Part shown: piece by piece, positions 1 to 8,086 of the stretch
Position numbering within the stretch: position 1 is the first letter of the stretch
How the letters are laid out: every line of letters starts with the position of its first letter
Origin: Caulobacteraceae bacterium
Lineage (GTDB): Bacteria > Pseudomonadota > Alphaproteobacteria > Caulobacterales > Caulobacteraceae
Direction: 5' to 3'
NCBI GenBank assembly: GCA_030151985.1
Contig: JASLDZ010000232.1
Coordinates: 1-10,800, forward strand
Length of the DNA: 10,800 nt
The notes under the pieces: model-generated
What the model saw: the letters and a program-made list of their open reading frames with translations, nothing else
Databases searched by the model: none
What the model was told of the DNA's origin: nothing
Program-made: the position numbers and the translations under genes

Positions 1-89
1 GCGCCGGCGGCGAAGCCCAGCGCCAGCAGGGCGGTGGTGGCGAGAAGGCGCGAACGCGCCGAAGCGCCGCGAAGTCCGTGCATCGTCAT
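1..89 (-). CDS. Exported protein, N-terminal signal peptide only (partial)
   Basis: I cannot identify the protein. The visible part is 29 complete codons plus two bases and runs off the left edge. It reads as a textbook Sec signal peptide: an N-region with three arginines and one histidine (M-T-M-H-G-L-R...R-S-R), then a hydrophobic core of Leu/Ala (LLATTALLALGF) and small residues (AAGA) where a signal peptidase I site would be expected. A strong ribosome-binding sequence, AAGGGG (99-94), lies four bases before the ATG at 89 and ten before a second in-frame ATG at 83, so either could be the start. The gene is divergent from mbfA and shares its upstream region. The product is probably periplasmic or outer-membrane. 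The coding call rests on signal peptide plus Shine-Dalgarno only. Confidence 0.62.
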   Translation of the reverse strand, partial: MTMHGLRGASARSRLLATTALLALGFAAG

Positions 90-276
90 AGGTCCCCTTG
101 CGGCCGGGGGAGCGGCCGCGCCGCCTCGCCGCCTAGGGCCAAGGTTCGAAGGTCGCGTGGCGGTCCGGCGAAGCTTTCGTGACCCGCGCCTTCCGGCCCC
201 CGACTGTTGCGAGAGGGTCGCGCTTGCCTTGGCCGGGACGGGAAGCCAAACCGGACGCCAGGAAGACGGCGGGGAC
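90..276. promoter_or_regulatory. Divergent intergenic region between exported-protein gene and mbfA
   Basis: These 187 bases must hold the start signals for both divergent genes. I see no convincing -35/-10 pair on either strand and no A/T-rich Irr-type or ModE-type operator. Visible structure is limited to the 7-bp hairpin at 100-119 and a weak 5-bp inverted repeat, TTGGC (229-233) and GCCAA (245-249), about 30 bases upstream of the mbfA start. Assignment as a regulatory region is inferred from gene orientation. Confidence 0.45.
100..119 (-). promoter_or_regulatory. Perfect GC hairpin just upstream of a Shine-Dalgarno
   Basis: Read on the minus strand, GCGGCCG (119-113) and CGGCCGC (106-100) form a perfect 7-bp, all G/C stem around the loop CTCCCC. 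The stem ends two bases before the AAGGGG ribosome-binding sequence of the exported-protein gene, and loop bases TCCCC are complementary to GGGGA of that site. It could modulate translation or mRNA stability. In so GC-rich a genome it may also be chance. Confidence 0.3.
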
Positions 277-1233
277 ATGCGCAGGTTCGACGAACTCGAC
301 GAGCGGGAGGTGCTGGCGCTCGCCATCTCCAACGAGGAGGAGGACGGCCGCATCTACGCCGACTTCGCCGAGCACCTGCGCCAGGACTTCCCCGACAGCG
401 CCAAGATGTTCGACGACATGTCCGCCGAGGAGGGGGAGCACCGCCGCGCGCTGCTCGACCTCTACAGCGAGCGGTTCGGCCGCCACATCCCCTACATCAC
501 GCGGCGCGAGATCAAGGGGGCGCCGGTCCCGCCCTCAGCCCGGCAGGTCGCGTTGCGCGGCGTTGAGGCGGTGCGCCAGCAGGCGCGCGAGATGGAGGCC
601 GACGCCAGCCGCTTCTACCTCCAGGCCGCCGCGCGCTCGAGCGACACGGCCGTCCGCAAGCTCCTGGGCGACCTGGCCGAGGCGGAGATGGGCCACCTGC
701 AGACGGCGGGCCAGATCGAGGCCAAACGCCTGCCCGCCGGCCGCCGCGACCGCGAGGACGAGAACGCCCGCAAGCGCTTCGTGCTGCAGGTCGTGCAGCC
801 GGGACTGGTCGGTCTGATGGATGGCTCGGTCTCCACGCTCGCCCCTGTGTTCGCGGCCGCCTTCGCCACCCACCTGCCGTGGAACGCCTTCCTGGTCGGC
901 ATGGCCGCCAGCCTGGGCGCGGGGATCAGCATGGGCTTCGCGGAGGCCCTGGCCGACGATGGCAAGCTCTCGGGCCGGGGCGCGCCCCTGCTTCGAGGCC
1001 TCGTATGCGGGCTGATGACGACCGCCGGCGGCGTCGGACACACCCTGCCGTTCCTGATCCCCGACTTCTGGACGGCGACGGTGACCGCGGGGCTGGTGGC
1101 GCTGGTCGAGCTTGGGATCATCGCGTGGATCCAGTTCCGCTTCATGCAGACGCCTCCGCTCTCGGCCGCCGCCAAGGTGCTGCTCGGCGGCCTGCTGGTG
1201 CTGGCGGCGGGCATCCTGATCGGCGGCGGCTAG
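277..1233 (+). CDS. mbfA: Membrane-bound ferritin / iron exporter, MbfA type
   Basis: The 318-residue protein joins an N-terminal rubrerythrin/ferritin-like domain (about residues 5-148) to a C-terminal membrane domain of the VIT1/CCC1 iron-transporter type (about 168-318, roughly five hydrophobic segments). The ferritin part has the expected carboxylate and histidine ligand clusters: SNEEED (18-23), EEGEH (51-55), EMEAD (105-109) and EAEMGH (135-140). In rhizobia and Agrobacterium, MbfA exports Fe(II) at the inner membrane, protects against iron and peroxide stress and is repressed by Irr; that function is carried over from the family. The start at 277 is chosen because MRRFDELDEREVLALAISNE matches the usual beginning of the family, while the in-frame extension upstream is low-complexity and would overlap the divergent gene's leader. 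A GGAAG lies about 11 bases upstream. No Irr box is visible. Seven bases separate it from modE, so the two are probably cotranscribed, an unusual partnership. Confidence 0.88.
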   Translation: MRRFDELDEREVLALAISNEEEDGRIYADFAEHLRQDFPDSAKMFDDMSAEEGEHRRALLDLYSERFGRHIPYITRREIKGAPVPPSARQVALRGVEAVRQQAREMEADASRFYLQAAARSSDTAVRKLLGDLAEAEMGHLQTAGQIEAKRLPAGRRDREDENARKRFVLQVVQPGLVGLMDGSVSTLAPVFAAAFATHLPWNAFLVGMAASLGAGISMGFAEALADDGKLSGRGAPLLRGLVCGLMTTAGGVGHTLPFLIPDFWTATVTAGLVALVELGIIAWIQFRFMQTPPLSAAAKVLLGGLLVLAAGILIGGG

Positions 1234-1240
1234 GGCCGCG

Positions 1241-2035
1241 ATGCCGGGGCTCGGCGCCCGCCTGCAGCTCCGGCGAGGATCGGAGACGCGCGTCGGGGCC
1301 GAGCGCATCCGCGTGCTGGAGGCGATCGCCCAGACCGGCTCGATCAGCGCCGCCGCTCGGGCGCTCGGGATGAGCTACCGCGGCGCGCAGGACGCCGTGC
1401 TGTCGTTGAACGCGCTCTTGGGCCGCAAGGTGGTGGAGGCGCGCCCCGGCGGCGCCCGCGGCGGCGCGACGTGGGTGACGCCGGCCGGCCAGGCGCTTGT
1501 GCTGGCCTTCCGGCGCATAGACGTCGAGCTGGACCACATCGTAGGCCAACTCGACGCGCACCTGGCGGACGAGGCCGAGCCGATCGACCGCCTCGCCTGG
1601 AGACTCGGCATGAAGACCAGCGCCCGCAACACGCTGCCCGGCGTGGTCGAGAGCGTCACGGACGGCGCGGTGAACAGCGAGGTGGCGATCCGGCTCGACG
1701 CCGGTCCCGCCATCGTCGCGATCGTCACCCGCGAGAGCGTGGCCGAACTGGCGCTCGCGCCCGGTCGCGCGGCCATGGCGCTGGTCAAGGCGAGCTTCGT
1801 CATCCTGGCGCCCGGCCACGCCGACCTGCGCACCTCCGCCCGCAACCGGCTGGTGGGCGTGGTCGTCGAGCACCGCCCCGGGGCGGTGTCGGACGAGGTG
1901 GTGCTGGAGGTGGAAGGCGGCCTGCGGATCGCCGCCACCGTCACCCGCGAAAGCGGCGAGGCGCTGGAGTTTGCCGTCGGCTCGCCCGCGCAGGCGCTGG
2001 TCAAGGCCAGCCATGTGATCGTGGCCGTCGACTAG
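1241..2035 (+). CDS. modE: Molybdate-responsive transcriptional regulator ModE
   Basis: The 264-residue protein has full ModE architecture and about the length of the E. coli protein (262). Residues 20-80 form a LysR-like winged helix-turn-helix ([20 protein letters not shown], then MSYRGAQ). Two tandem Mop/TOBE molybdate-binding modules follow, at about 125-190 and 197-263. Each opens with the signature TSARN (126-130 and 198-202) and ends with the VKAS motif (182-185 and 254-257), which carries the oxyanion-binding lysine and serine. In the family, a molybdate-bound dimer represses modABC and sometimes activates molybdoenzyme or Mo-cofactor genes. The start has AGGG (1232-1235) overlapping the mbfA stop codon, five bases before the ATG, suggesting translational coupling to mbfA. 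It converges on modB with shared stop bases, so its likely target operon is its convergent neighbour. I see no A/T-rich ModE-like operator upstream of either transcript. Confidence 0.94.
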   Translation: MPGLGARLQLRRGSETRVGAERIRVLEAIAQTGSISAAARALGMSYRGAQDAVLSLNALLGRKVVEARPGGARGGATWVTPAGQALVLAFRRIDVELDHIVGQLDAHLADEAEPIDRLAWRLGMKTSARNTLPGVVESVTDGAVNSEVAIRLDAGPAIVAIVTRESVAELALAPGRAAMALVKASFVILAPGHADLRTSARNRLVGVVVEHRPGAVSDEVVLEVEGGLRIAATVTRESGEALEFAVGSPAQALVKASHVIVAVD

Positions 2036-2697
2036 CCCGCCAGCCGCGCGAACCTGCGGTCCAGGAGCAGCAGCGACAAGAGGCTCAGGAAGGCGAAGGC
2101 CGCCAGCCCTCCCGCCAGCACGTGCGCGCGGTCGTACTGCAGCGCCTCGACCAGCTGGTAGATGCGGATGGAGGCGACCTCCGTCTTGCCGGGGATTGAG
2201 CCGCCGATCATCAGCACGACGCCGAACTCGCCGACGGTGTGCGAGAAGACCAGCACCGCGGCCGACAGGAAGCCCCGCCGCGCCATGGGCGCCGCCACCC
2301 GGACGAAGGCGTCCAGCCGCGACGCCCCCAGCGTGCGCGCCGCCTCCATCGGCTCGCGCCCGACGCCTTCGAAGGCGGTGCGCAGGGGCTGGACGGCGAA
2401 GGGCAGGGAGTAGAACAGCGACCCGATCACCAGCCCGGTGAAGGTGAAGGCCAGCGTCCGGATCCCGAACGCGTGCAGGGGCGTCATCAGCGGGCTGTCC
2501 GGCGCCATGGCGATCAGGAGGTAGAAGCCGATCACCGTCGGCGGCAGCACCAGCGGGAGGGCGGTGAGCGCGGCCACCACCTCCTTGCCCCACGCCCGTC
2601 CGGTCGCCAGCCACCAGGCCACGGGCGTCGCCAGCACCAGCAGGAGGACCGTGGTGACGGCCGCCAGCGCGGCGGTGAGCCGGACGACCTCCCCCAT
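2032..2697 (-). CDS. modB: Molybdate ABC transporter permease ModB
   Basis: The 221-residue inner-membrane permease has about five or six hydrophobic segments. The conserved cytoplasmic EAA loop, where the ATPase docks, is at residues 118-139 ([20 protein letters not shown]). The strongly ModB-specific stretch [20 protein letters not shown] lies at 153-172. It forms the channel for molybdate delivered by ModA and needs a ModC ATPase, which is not encoded here. The gene follows modA after 7 bases, with only a weak GGCGGC before the ATG, so reinitiation or coupling from modA is plausible. Its stop overlaps that of the convergent modE within one CTAG. There is no room for a terminator between them, so transcripts of the two strands must overlap unless they stop inside coding sequence. 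Confidence 0.94.
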   Translation of the reverse strand: MGEVVRLTAALAAVTTVLLLVLATPVAWWLATGRAWGKEVVAALTALPLVLPPTVIGFYLLIAMAPDSPLMTPLHAFGIRTLAFTFTGLVIGSLFYSLPFAVQPLRTAFEGVGREPMEAARTLGASRLDAFVRVAAPMARRGFLSAAVLVFSHTVGEFGVVLMIGGSIPGKTEVASIRIYQLVEALQYDRAHVLAGGLAAFAFLSLLSLLLLDRRFARLAG

Positions 2698-2704
2698 GCC
2701 GCCG

Positions 2705-3454
2705 CTAGTTCACCGTGTAGCCGTAGCGGCGGATGATCGCCTTCGCCTCCGGCCCGCGGAGGAACTTCAGGAAGGCGCGGGCGGCCGGGTTCTTGTCGCC
2801 GGTCCACAGCAGCACCGCGCCCTGGTCGATCGGCTTGTGCAGGGTCTCCGGCACGATCCAGCGCGAGCCGCCGGGCTTGTCGATCACCTGGCTCAGCGCC
2901 ACGAAGCCGAGCTCGGCCGCGCCCGTCTCGGTGAACTGGTAGGCCTGGGTGATGGACGAACCCTGCACGATCTTCGCCTTCAGCGCAGGGTAGACGCCAA
3001 GCTTCGTCATGGTCTGCACCGCGGCCGTTCCGTAGGGCGCGGCGGCGGGATCGGCGATGGCGATCTTCTGGAACCGGCCGCTCTTCAGCACCGCGCCCTG
3101 GTCGTCCACCAGGCCGGCGGTCTTGGAGTAGAGCACGAGCTTGCCCGTGGCGTAGACGAAGCGCGAGCCGGGCACGGCCACGCCGTCCTGCTCGGCCTTC
3201 TGCGCCCGCTCGACGTCGGCGGACAGGAACACCTGGTAGGGAGCGCCCCGGGTGATCTGGGTGTAGAACTGGCCGGACGCGCCGAAGCTCAAGCTCGCGT
3301 CGTTCCCGGTGGCCTTCTTGAACGCGGCCGCAATCTCCTTAGCCGGCTCGGTGAAGTTGGCGGCGACGGCGACCGGCACCTCGGCGGCGTGGGCCGCCGG
3401 CGCGAGGACGAGCGCGAAGGCGGCGGCGAGCGCCAAGCGGATCGGCCTGAGCAT
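2705..3454 (-). CDS. modA: Periplasmic molybdate-binding protein ModA
   Basis: The product is 249 residues. A Sec signal peptide (MLRPIRL, an Ala/Leu core, then PAAHA) is cleaved at about residue 23, leaving a ModA/WtpA-type substrate-binding protein. Visible family features are VAANFTEP near the mature N-terminus, [12 protein letters not shown] and [11 protein letters not shown] (first oxyanion-binding loops), [12 protein letters not shown] and a [15 protein letters not shown]-terminus. The ligand loop reads AANFT where the E. coli protein has AASLT, the version I recall from Xanthomonas/Azotobacter-type ModA proteins. An ATG at 3463 also exists, but AGGGG (3468-3464) abuts it with no spacing; the same AGGGG sits nine bases before the ATG at 3454, so 3454 is the preferred start. 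The Shine-Dalgarno overlaps the porin stop codon and indicates coupling. It captures molybdate, possibly also tungstate, for ModB. Confidence 0.93.
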   Translation of the reverse strand: MLRPIRLALAAAFALVLAPAAHAAEVPVAVAANFTEPAKEIAAAFKKATGNDASLSFGASGQFYTQITRGAPYQVFLSADVERAQKAEQDGVAVPGSRFVYATGKLVLYSKTAGLVDDQGAVLKSGRFQKIAIADPAAAPYGTAAVQTMTKLGVYPALKAKIVQGSSITQAYQFTETGAAELGFVALSQVIDKPGGSRWIVPETLHKPIDQGAVLLWTGDKNPAARAFLKFLRGPEAKAIIRRYGYTVN

Positions 3455-3466
3455 CGCGGTCATCCC

Positions 3467-5119
3467 CTAGAAGGCCAGCTGCGAGCGGATGGCCAGCGTG
3501 TCGTAGGTCTGGCCGATCTGCGCCCCGACTGGGGTGGAGAAGGTCGTCGCGCTGGGCGACAGCCGGTCGATGTCCACGTGCTGGTAGTCCAGCATGAAGC
3601 GCACGATCGGGTTCCAGTACCAGTTCAGCCCGGCGGTGAAGATCTGCTGGTCGCCCCCGCGCACCCCGTCGGCCGGCGTCGCCGCGCCGGCCGCGCCCGC
3701 GTGGTAGTTCAGGTCGAGGTCGGAGAAGCGCGCCGCGATCTCCCACGCTCCCCACGACCTCTGCTTCCAGTCGAACGGGTGGTCCACCGGGGGCGCGTCG
3801 AAGCTGAAGGTGTTGGTGTTGAACTTGCGCCGCTCGCCGGTCAGCACCCAGCTGCCCTCCACGTACCAGCCGGAGAAGTCGGGGTCGCTGAGCACCGAGT
3901 TGCGGCGGTCGACGCCGAAGGTCTCGTACTCGGCCTGGATCATCAGGTTGCGGTACTGCCCGGCCGCTTCCGCGCCACGGGTCCAGGCGTGCTCGGCGTC
4001 GATGCCGCCGGTGGAGACCAGCCGCGTGCCGTCGACGCGCAGCTCGGGCCGCTCCTGGAACTGCACGGGGTAGCGCGCCGTGCCCGCCGCAACGTCCGGC
4101 CCGCCGGCGTCGGCGACCTGGTAGGCGTAGGAGCCGTGGACGCCCAGGTGGGTCAGCCAGTCCGCGCCCTTGAACGGGATGAAGGCCGCGCGTCCGACGA
4201 AGCCCAGCGCCTGGTCGTAGCTCTGCGCCGTGCCGGTCGCCTGCGAGTTCACCGTGCCCACCAGGCGCGAGGTGATCGCGCCCGAGGCGAACCAGCGGTC
4301 CGTCGCCGCGTAGAGCTGCGCGCCCTCGCGGTAGTCCCCGCCCGACAGCGACGCCACGGTGTCGGTGGAGGCCGGCCGCTCCAGGACCGGCATGCCGTTG
4401 GTCGAGATCGCGTCCTCGAGGCCTTGGGATGGGCGGAAGGCCCCGATCTTCAGGTGGAACGGCTTGATGCCGGAATACTGCAGCCACAACTCCTGGATGT
4501 GGCCGCCGTCCTCCGCGCCCGAGCCGCCGAAGTCGAACAGCACGTTGTACTCGATGTCGCCGAACACCTTGCCGTCCACCCCGATGCGGGCGCGGCGGAA
4601 GGTGGTGCCGTCGTTCAGGTCGCGGGCGTGGGCGGTGTCGCCGGCCGCAGCCCCGCGCCGCAGGTCCACGCTCGGGTTGCGGGCGGAGTCCTGGAAGTAG
4701 TCGGCGGCGTCGAACTGCATCACCCCGTGCAGGTTCGCCTGGAACCGACCGTCCGGGCTGGCGATGGACGGCTTGCCGCCCACGATGCTCGCCCCCACGA
4801 ACACCGGCGCCGGCGTGGCCGACGGCCTGGGCAGGTCGGGCGAGCCGGCGGAGGCGGGCGTCTCCCCCACCACGATCGCGCCCGTGCCGGGGGCTCGAGG
4901 CGCGGGAGCGACGGCCGCGGCGCGCGCGGCGTCCTGGTCGGCCTTCAGGGAGCGGACCTCCCCGATCAGGTCCTGCACCTGCGACTCCAGCGCCTCGATG
5001 CGTGCGTCGCGGGCGTCCTTGCGGTGCGCCTTGTGCGGGGAGGTGGCCTGCGCGCCGGACGCGGCGAGGAAGAGCGCCGCGCCGAGCGCGAGCGCGGAAG
5101 CGTGGTGACGCCTGGACAT
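3467..5119 (-). CDS. Outer-membrane porin, phosphate-selective OprO/OprP family
   Basis: The 550-residue product has a signal peptide (MSRRHHASALALGAALFLAA, ending GAQA at 25). Next comes a short coiled coil with heptad hydrophobics (about 34-68; RIEALESQVQDLIGEVRSL), a Pro/Ala-rich linker (about 69-107), and a barrel domain to the C-terminus. The barrel shows GRFQANLHGVMQFDA, FRRARIGVDGKVFGDIEYNV and LKIGAFRPSQGLEDAIS, typical of the OprO/OprP group. It ends in phenylalanine, the usual outer-membrane assembly signal. The start at 5119 has GAGGGG about 11 bases upstream; an in-frame extension to 5194 is Arg-rich and lacks a ribosome site. The family passes phosphate, polyphosphate or other anions across the outer membrane. 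Position as first gene before modA and modB (3-base gap to the earliest possible modA start) suggests a role in molybdate or other oxyanion entry. That role is inference from context. Confidence 0.88.
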   Translation of the reverse strand: MSRRHHASALALGAALFLAASGAQATSPHKAHRKDARDARIEALESQVQDLIGEVRSLKADQDAARAAAVAPAPRAPGTGAIVVGETPASAGSPDLPRPSATPAPVFVGASIVGGKPSIASPDGRFQANLHGVMQFDAADYFQDSARNPSVDLRRGAAAGDTAHARDLNDGTTFRRARIGVDGKVFGDIEYNVLFDFGGSGAEDGGHIQELWLQYSGIKPFHLKIGAFRPSQGLEDAISTNGMPVLERPASTDTVASLSGGDYREGAQLYAATDRWFASGAITSRLVGTVNSQATGTAQSYDQALGFVGRAAFIPFKGADWLTHLGVHGSYAYQVADAGGPDVAAGTARYPVQFQERPELRVDGTRLVSTGGIDAEHAWTRGAEAAGQYRNLMIQAEYETFGVDRRNSVLSDPDFSGWYVEGSWVLTGERRKFNTNTFSFDAPPVDHPFDWKQRSWGAWEIAARFSDLDLNYHAGAAGAATPADGVRGGDQQIFTAGLNWYWNPIVRFMLDYQHVDIDRLSPSATTFSTPVGAQIGQTYDTLAIRSQLAF

Positions 5120-5405
5120 GCGAGATCGATCCCCCTCGCGGCGTTCCCGCCGTCGCTCTCGATTAGAGCGAGGCGGCCGCCGCTGTAAAGCCACAGTTCA
5201 CAACGGCCGGAAGCTTGTCGATGCAGGATTGCTGGCCGTTGTCACAGGCTTGCTGAGTCGCTGCCGGCAGGTCTTCGTCAATCCCTAAGGCCGCATTCCC
5301 GCCCCCGTCGCGCCAGGAAAGGCGCCGGCGCTTGCACGTTCGCTCGGGGCCTCGCCTTCACGGTCCGCAGGAAGCCATGTGGGCGGCCGCGCGTTGGGGC
5401 CGGGG
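5120..5405. promoter_or_regulatory. Divergent intergenic region between porin-modAB and the GH130 operon
   Basis: This spacer of 286 bases separates two divergent operons. Its centre (about 5181-5285) is noticeably less GC-rich than the flanking genes. It contains the 9-bp inverted repeat at 5200-5242, a 10-bp palindrome CTGCCGGCAG at 5261-5270, and CACAG repeated directly at 5192-5196 and 5243-5247. I looked for Pho boxes, ModE-like sites and -35/-10 pairs and found none that I would defend. The promoters of both operons should lie here. Confidence 0.5.
5200..5242. repeat. Perfect 9-bp inverted repeat, candidate operator
   Basis: ACAACGGCC at 5200-5208 is matched by its exact reverse complement GGCCGTTGT at 5234-5242, with 25 bases between. 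The two half-sites are 34 bases apart centre to centre, about three helical turns, so both face the same side of the DNA. Flanking bases are partly alike (TTC before the left arm; TGTG before the right arm, read on the minus strand). It could bind a dimer or a looping regulator serving either operon. No known family consensus is recognised. Confidence 0.4.
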
Positions 5406-6520
5406 ATGACCTTCCCCCACGACGCCCTGATCTTCCGCCCGGACGACGTCGACCTGCGGAGGTCGCCGCTGCGCGCCTCGCTCGACGCGCCGACCTTCGT
5501 GCTCGGCGCCTTCAACCCCGGCCTGGCGCGGCTGCCGGACGACGACCTCCTGATGATGGTCCGCGTGGCGGAGGCGCTGAGCGACCCGGTCGTGGACGGG
5601 CAGGTGCGCGCGATCCGCTGGACGCCGGAGGGTTACGTCCTCGACGCCTGGCCGCTGGACCGGGTGGACATGACCGACCCCCGCCAGTTCACGCTGAAGC
5701 GGCCCGGCTACCGCCAGCTCGGGCTGACGTCGCTGTCATGGCTCCTGCCGGTGCGGCTCACGCCCGACGGGCGCGAGGTGCGGGAGGTGATGTACGACCG
5801 GGCGATCCAGCCCGCCGCCTCCTACCAGGCGTACGGGGTGGAGGACGCGCGCATCACGCGCATCGACGGCCGCTACTGGATGACCACCTGCGGCGTCGGC
5901 GCCGAGCGGCACGGCACGGCCATGCACACCTCCGACGATGGGCTGACGTGGACGCTGGAGGGGCTCGTCCTCGACCACCAGAACAAGGACATGCTGCTGT
6001 TCGAGGGGCGGGTGGGCGGCCGCTTCTTCGCGCTCACCCGGCCGCTGGGCGAGTGCTACTTCGCGTACGAGCCCGGCAGCCCCTTCTTCGGCGGCCCCTC
6101 GATCAACCTGGCGGTCTCGCCCGACGGGCTGCACTGGCGGCCCCACGACAAGCCCTTCATCCGGGCGCGGATCGGGTCGCTCTCGGCCAAGGTGGGGGGC
6201 GGGGCCCAGCCGGTGCTGACCGACGCGGGGTGGCTCGTGCTCTACCACGGGGTGGAGCCCAAGGAGACGGTGGGCGTCTACCGCACCTTCTGGGCGCTGC
6301 TCGACCGGGACGACCCCAGCGTCATCCTGCGGCTGGAGGACCAGGCGCCGCTGATGGAGGCCTCGCCGGAGCTGATCGCCCCCATCGCCCACCAGCAGTA
6401 CCTGCCGACGCCGGTCGTCTTCACCACCGGGCTGGCGGACGGCGGCGACGTGTGGATCGCGGCCTCGGGCGAGGGCGACCTCGCCTGCCGCATCACCCAC
6501 CTGCCCAAGGCGCTGTTCGC

Positions 6521-6524
<4 letters not shown>
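5406..6524 (+). CDS. GH130-family glycoside phosphorylase or hydrolase
   Basis: The product is a 372-residue cytoplasmic protein (no signal peptide) of the GH130 five-bladed beta-propeller family. GH130 enzymes phosphorolyse beta-mannosides such as mannosyl-glucose or mannobiose, or hydrolyse beta-1,2-mannosides. Landmarks include AFNPGLARL (35-43), YGVEDARITRIDGRYWM (143-159), which holds the E-D-x-R signature with the proposed catalytic aspartate, then KDMLLFEGR (194-202), GGGAQPVL (264-271) and LYHGVEP (279-285). The usual proline of EDPR is alanine here. Start choice is open: a GTG at 5379 has AGGAAG upstream at good spacing and would add nine Gly/Arg-rich residues; the ATG at 5406 has only a G-rich lead. 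The stop overlaps the GH13 start as ATGA. Substrate, and phosphorolysis versus hydrolysis, cannot be settled by eye. It is the first gene of a three-gene carbohydrate operon. Confidence 0.86.

Positions 6525-8082
<1,558 letters not shown>

Positions 8083-8086
<4 letters not shown>

Noticed and set aside
34..276. N-terminal extension of mbfA from a GTG at 34
   Set aside because: It overlaps the divergent signal-peptide gene and is Arg/Pro/Gly-rich. The family N-terminus begins at 277.
1142..2614. Minus-strand open frame spanning modE and modB
   Set aside because: It crosses two genes with clear family signatures and is composed of Arg/Ala/Gly repeats.
2564..5188. Long plus-strand open frame opposite modB, modA and the porin
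   Set aside because: Its translation is Arg/Val/Gly-rich low-complexity sequence with no motif, and the opposite strand encodes three recognisable proteins. Such frames are expected in very GC-rich DNA.
5120..5194. N-terminal extension of the porin to 5194
   Set aside because: It would put 25 mostly Arg/Glu residues before a clear signal peptide and has no ribosome-binding sequence.
5261..5270. 10-bp palindrome CTGCCGGCAG
   Set aside because: Short, does not extend on either side, and all-G/C core palindromes are common at this base composition.
5276..5281. Minus-strand TTGACG as a -35 element for the porin operon
   Set aside because: No reasonable -10 sequence lies 16-18 bases downstream.
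90..5405. ModE operator, Irr/ICE box or Pho box in the two intergenic regions
   Set aside because: No A/T-rich palindrome or CTGTCAT-like repeat is present; I found nothing close enough to call.
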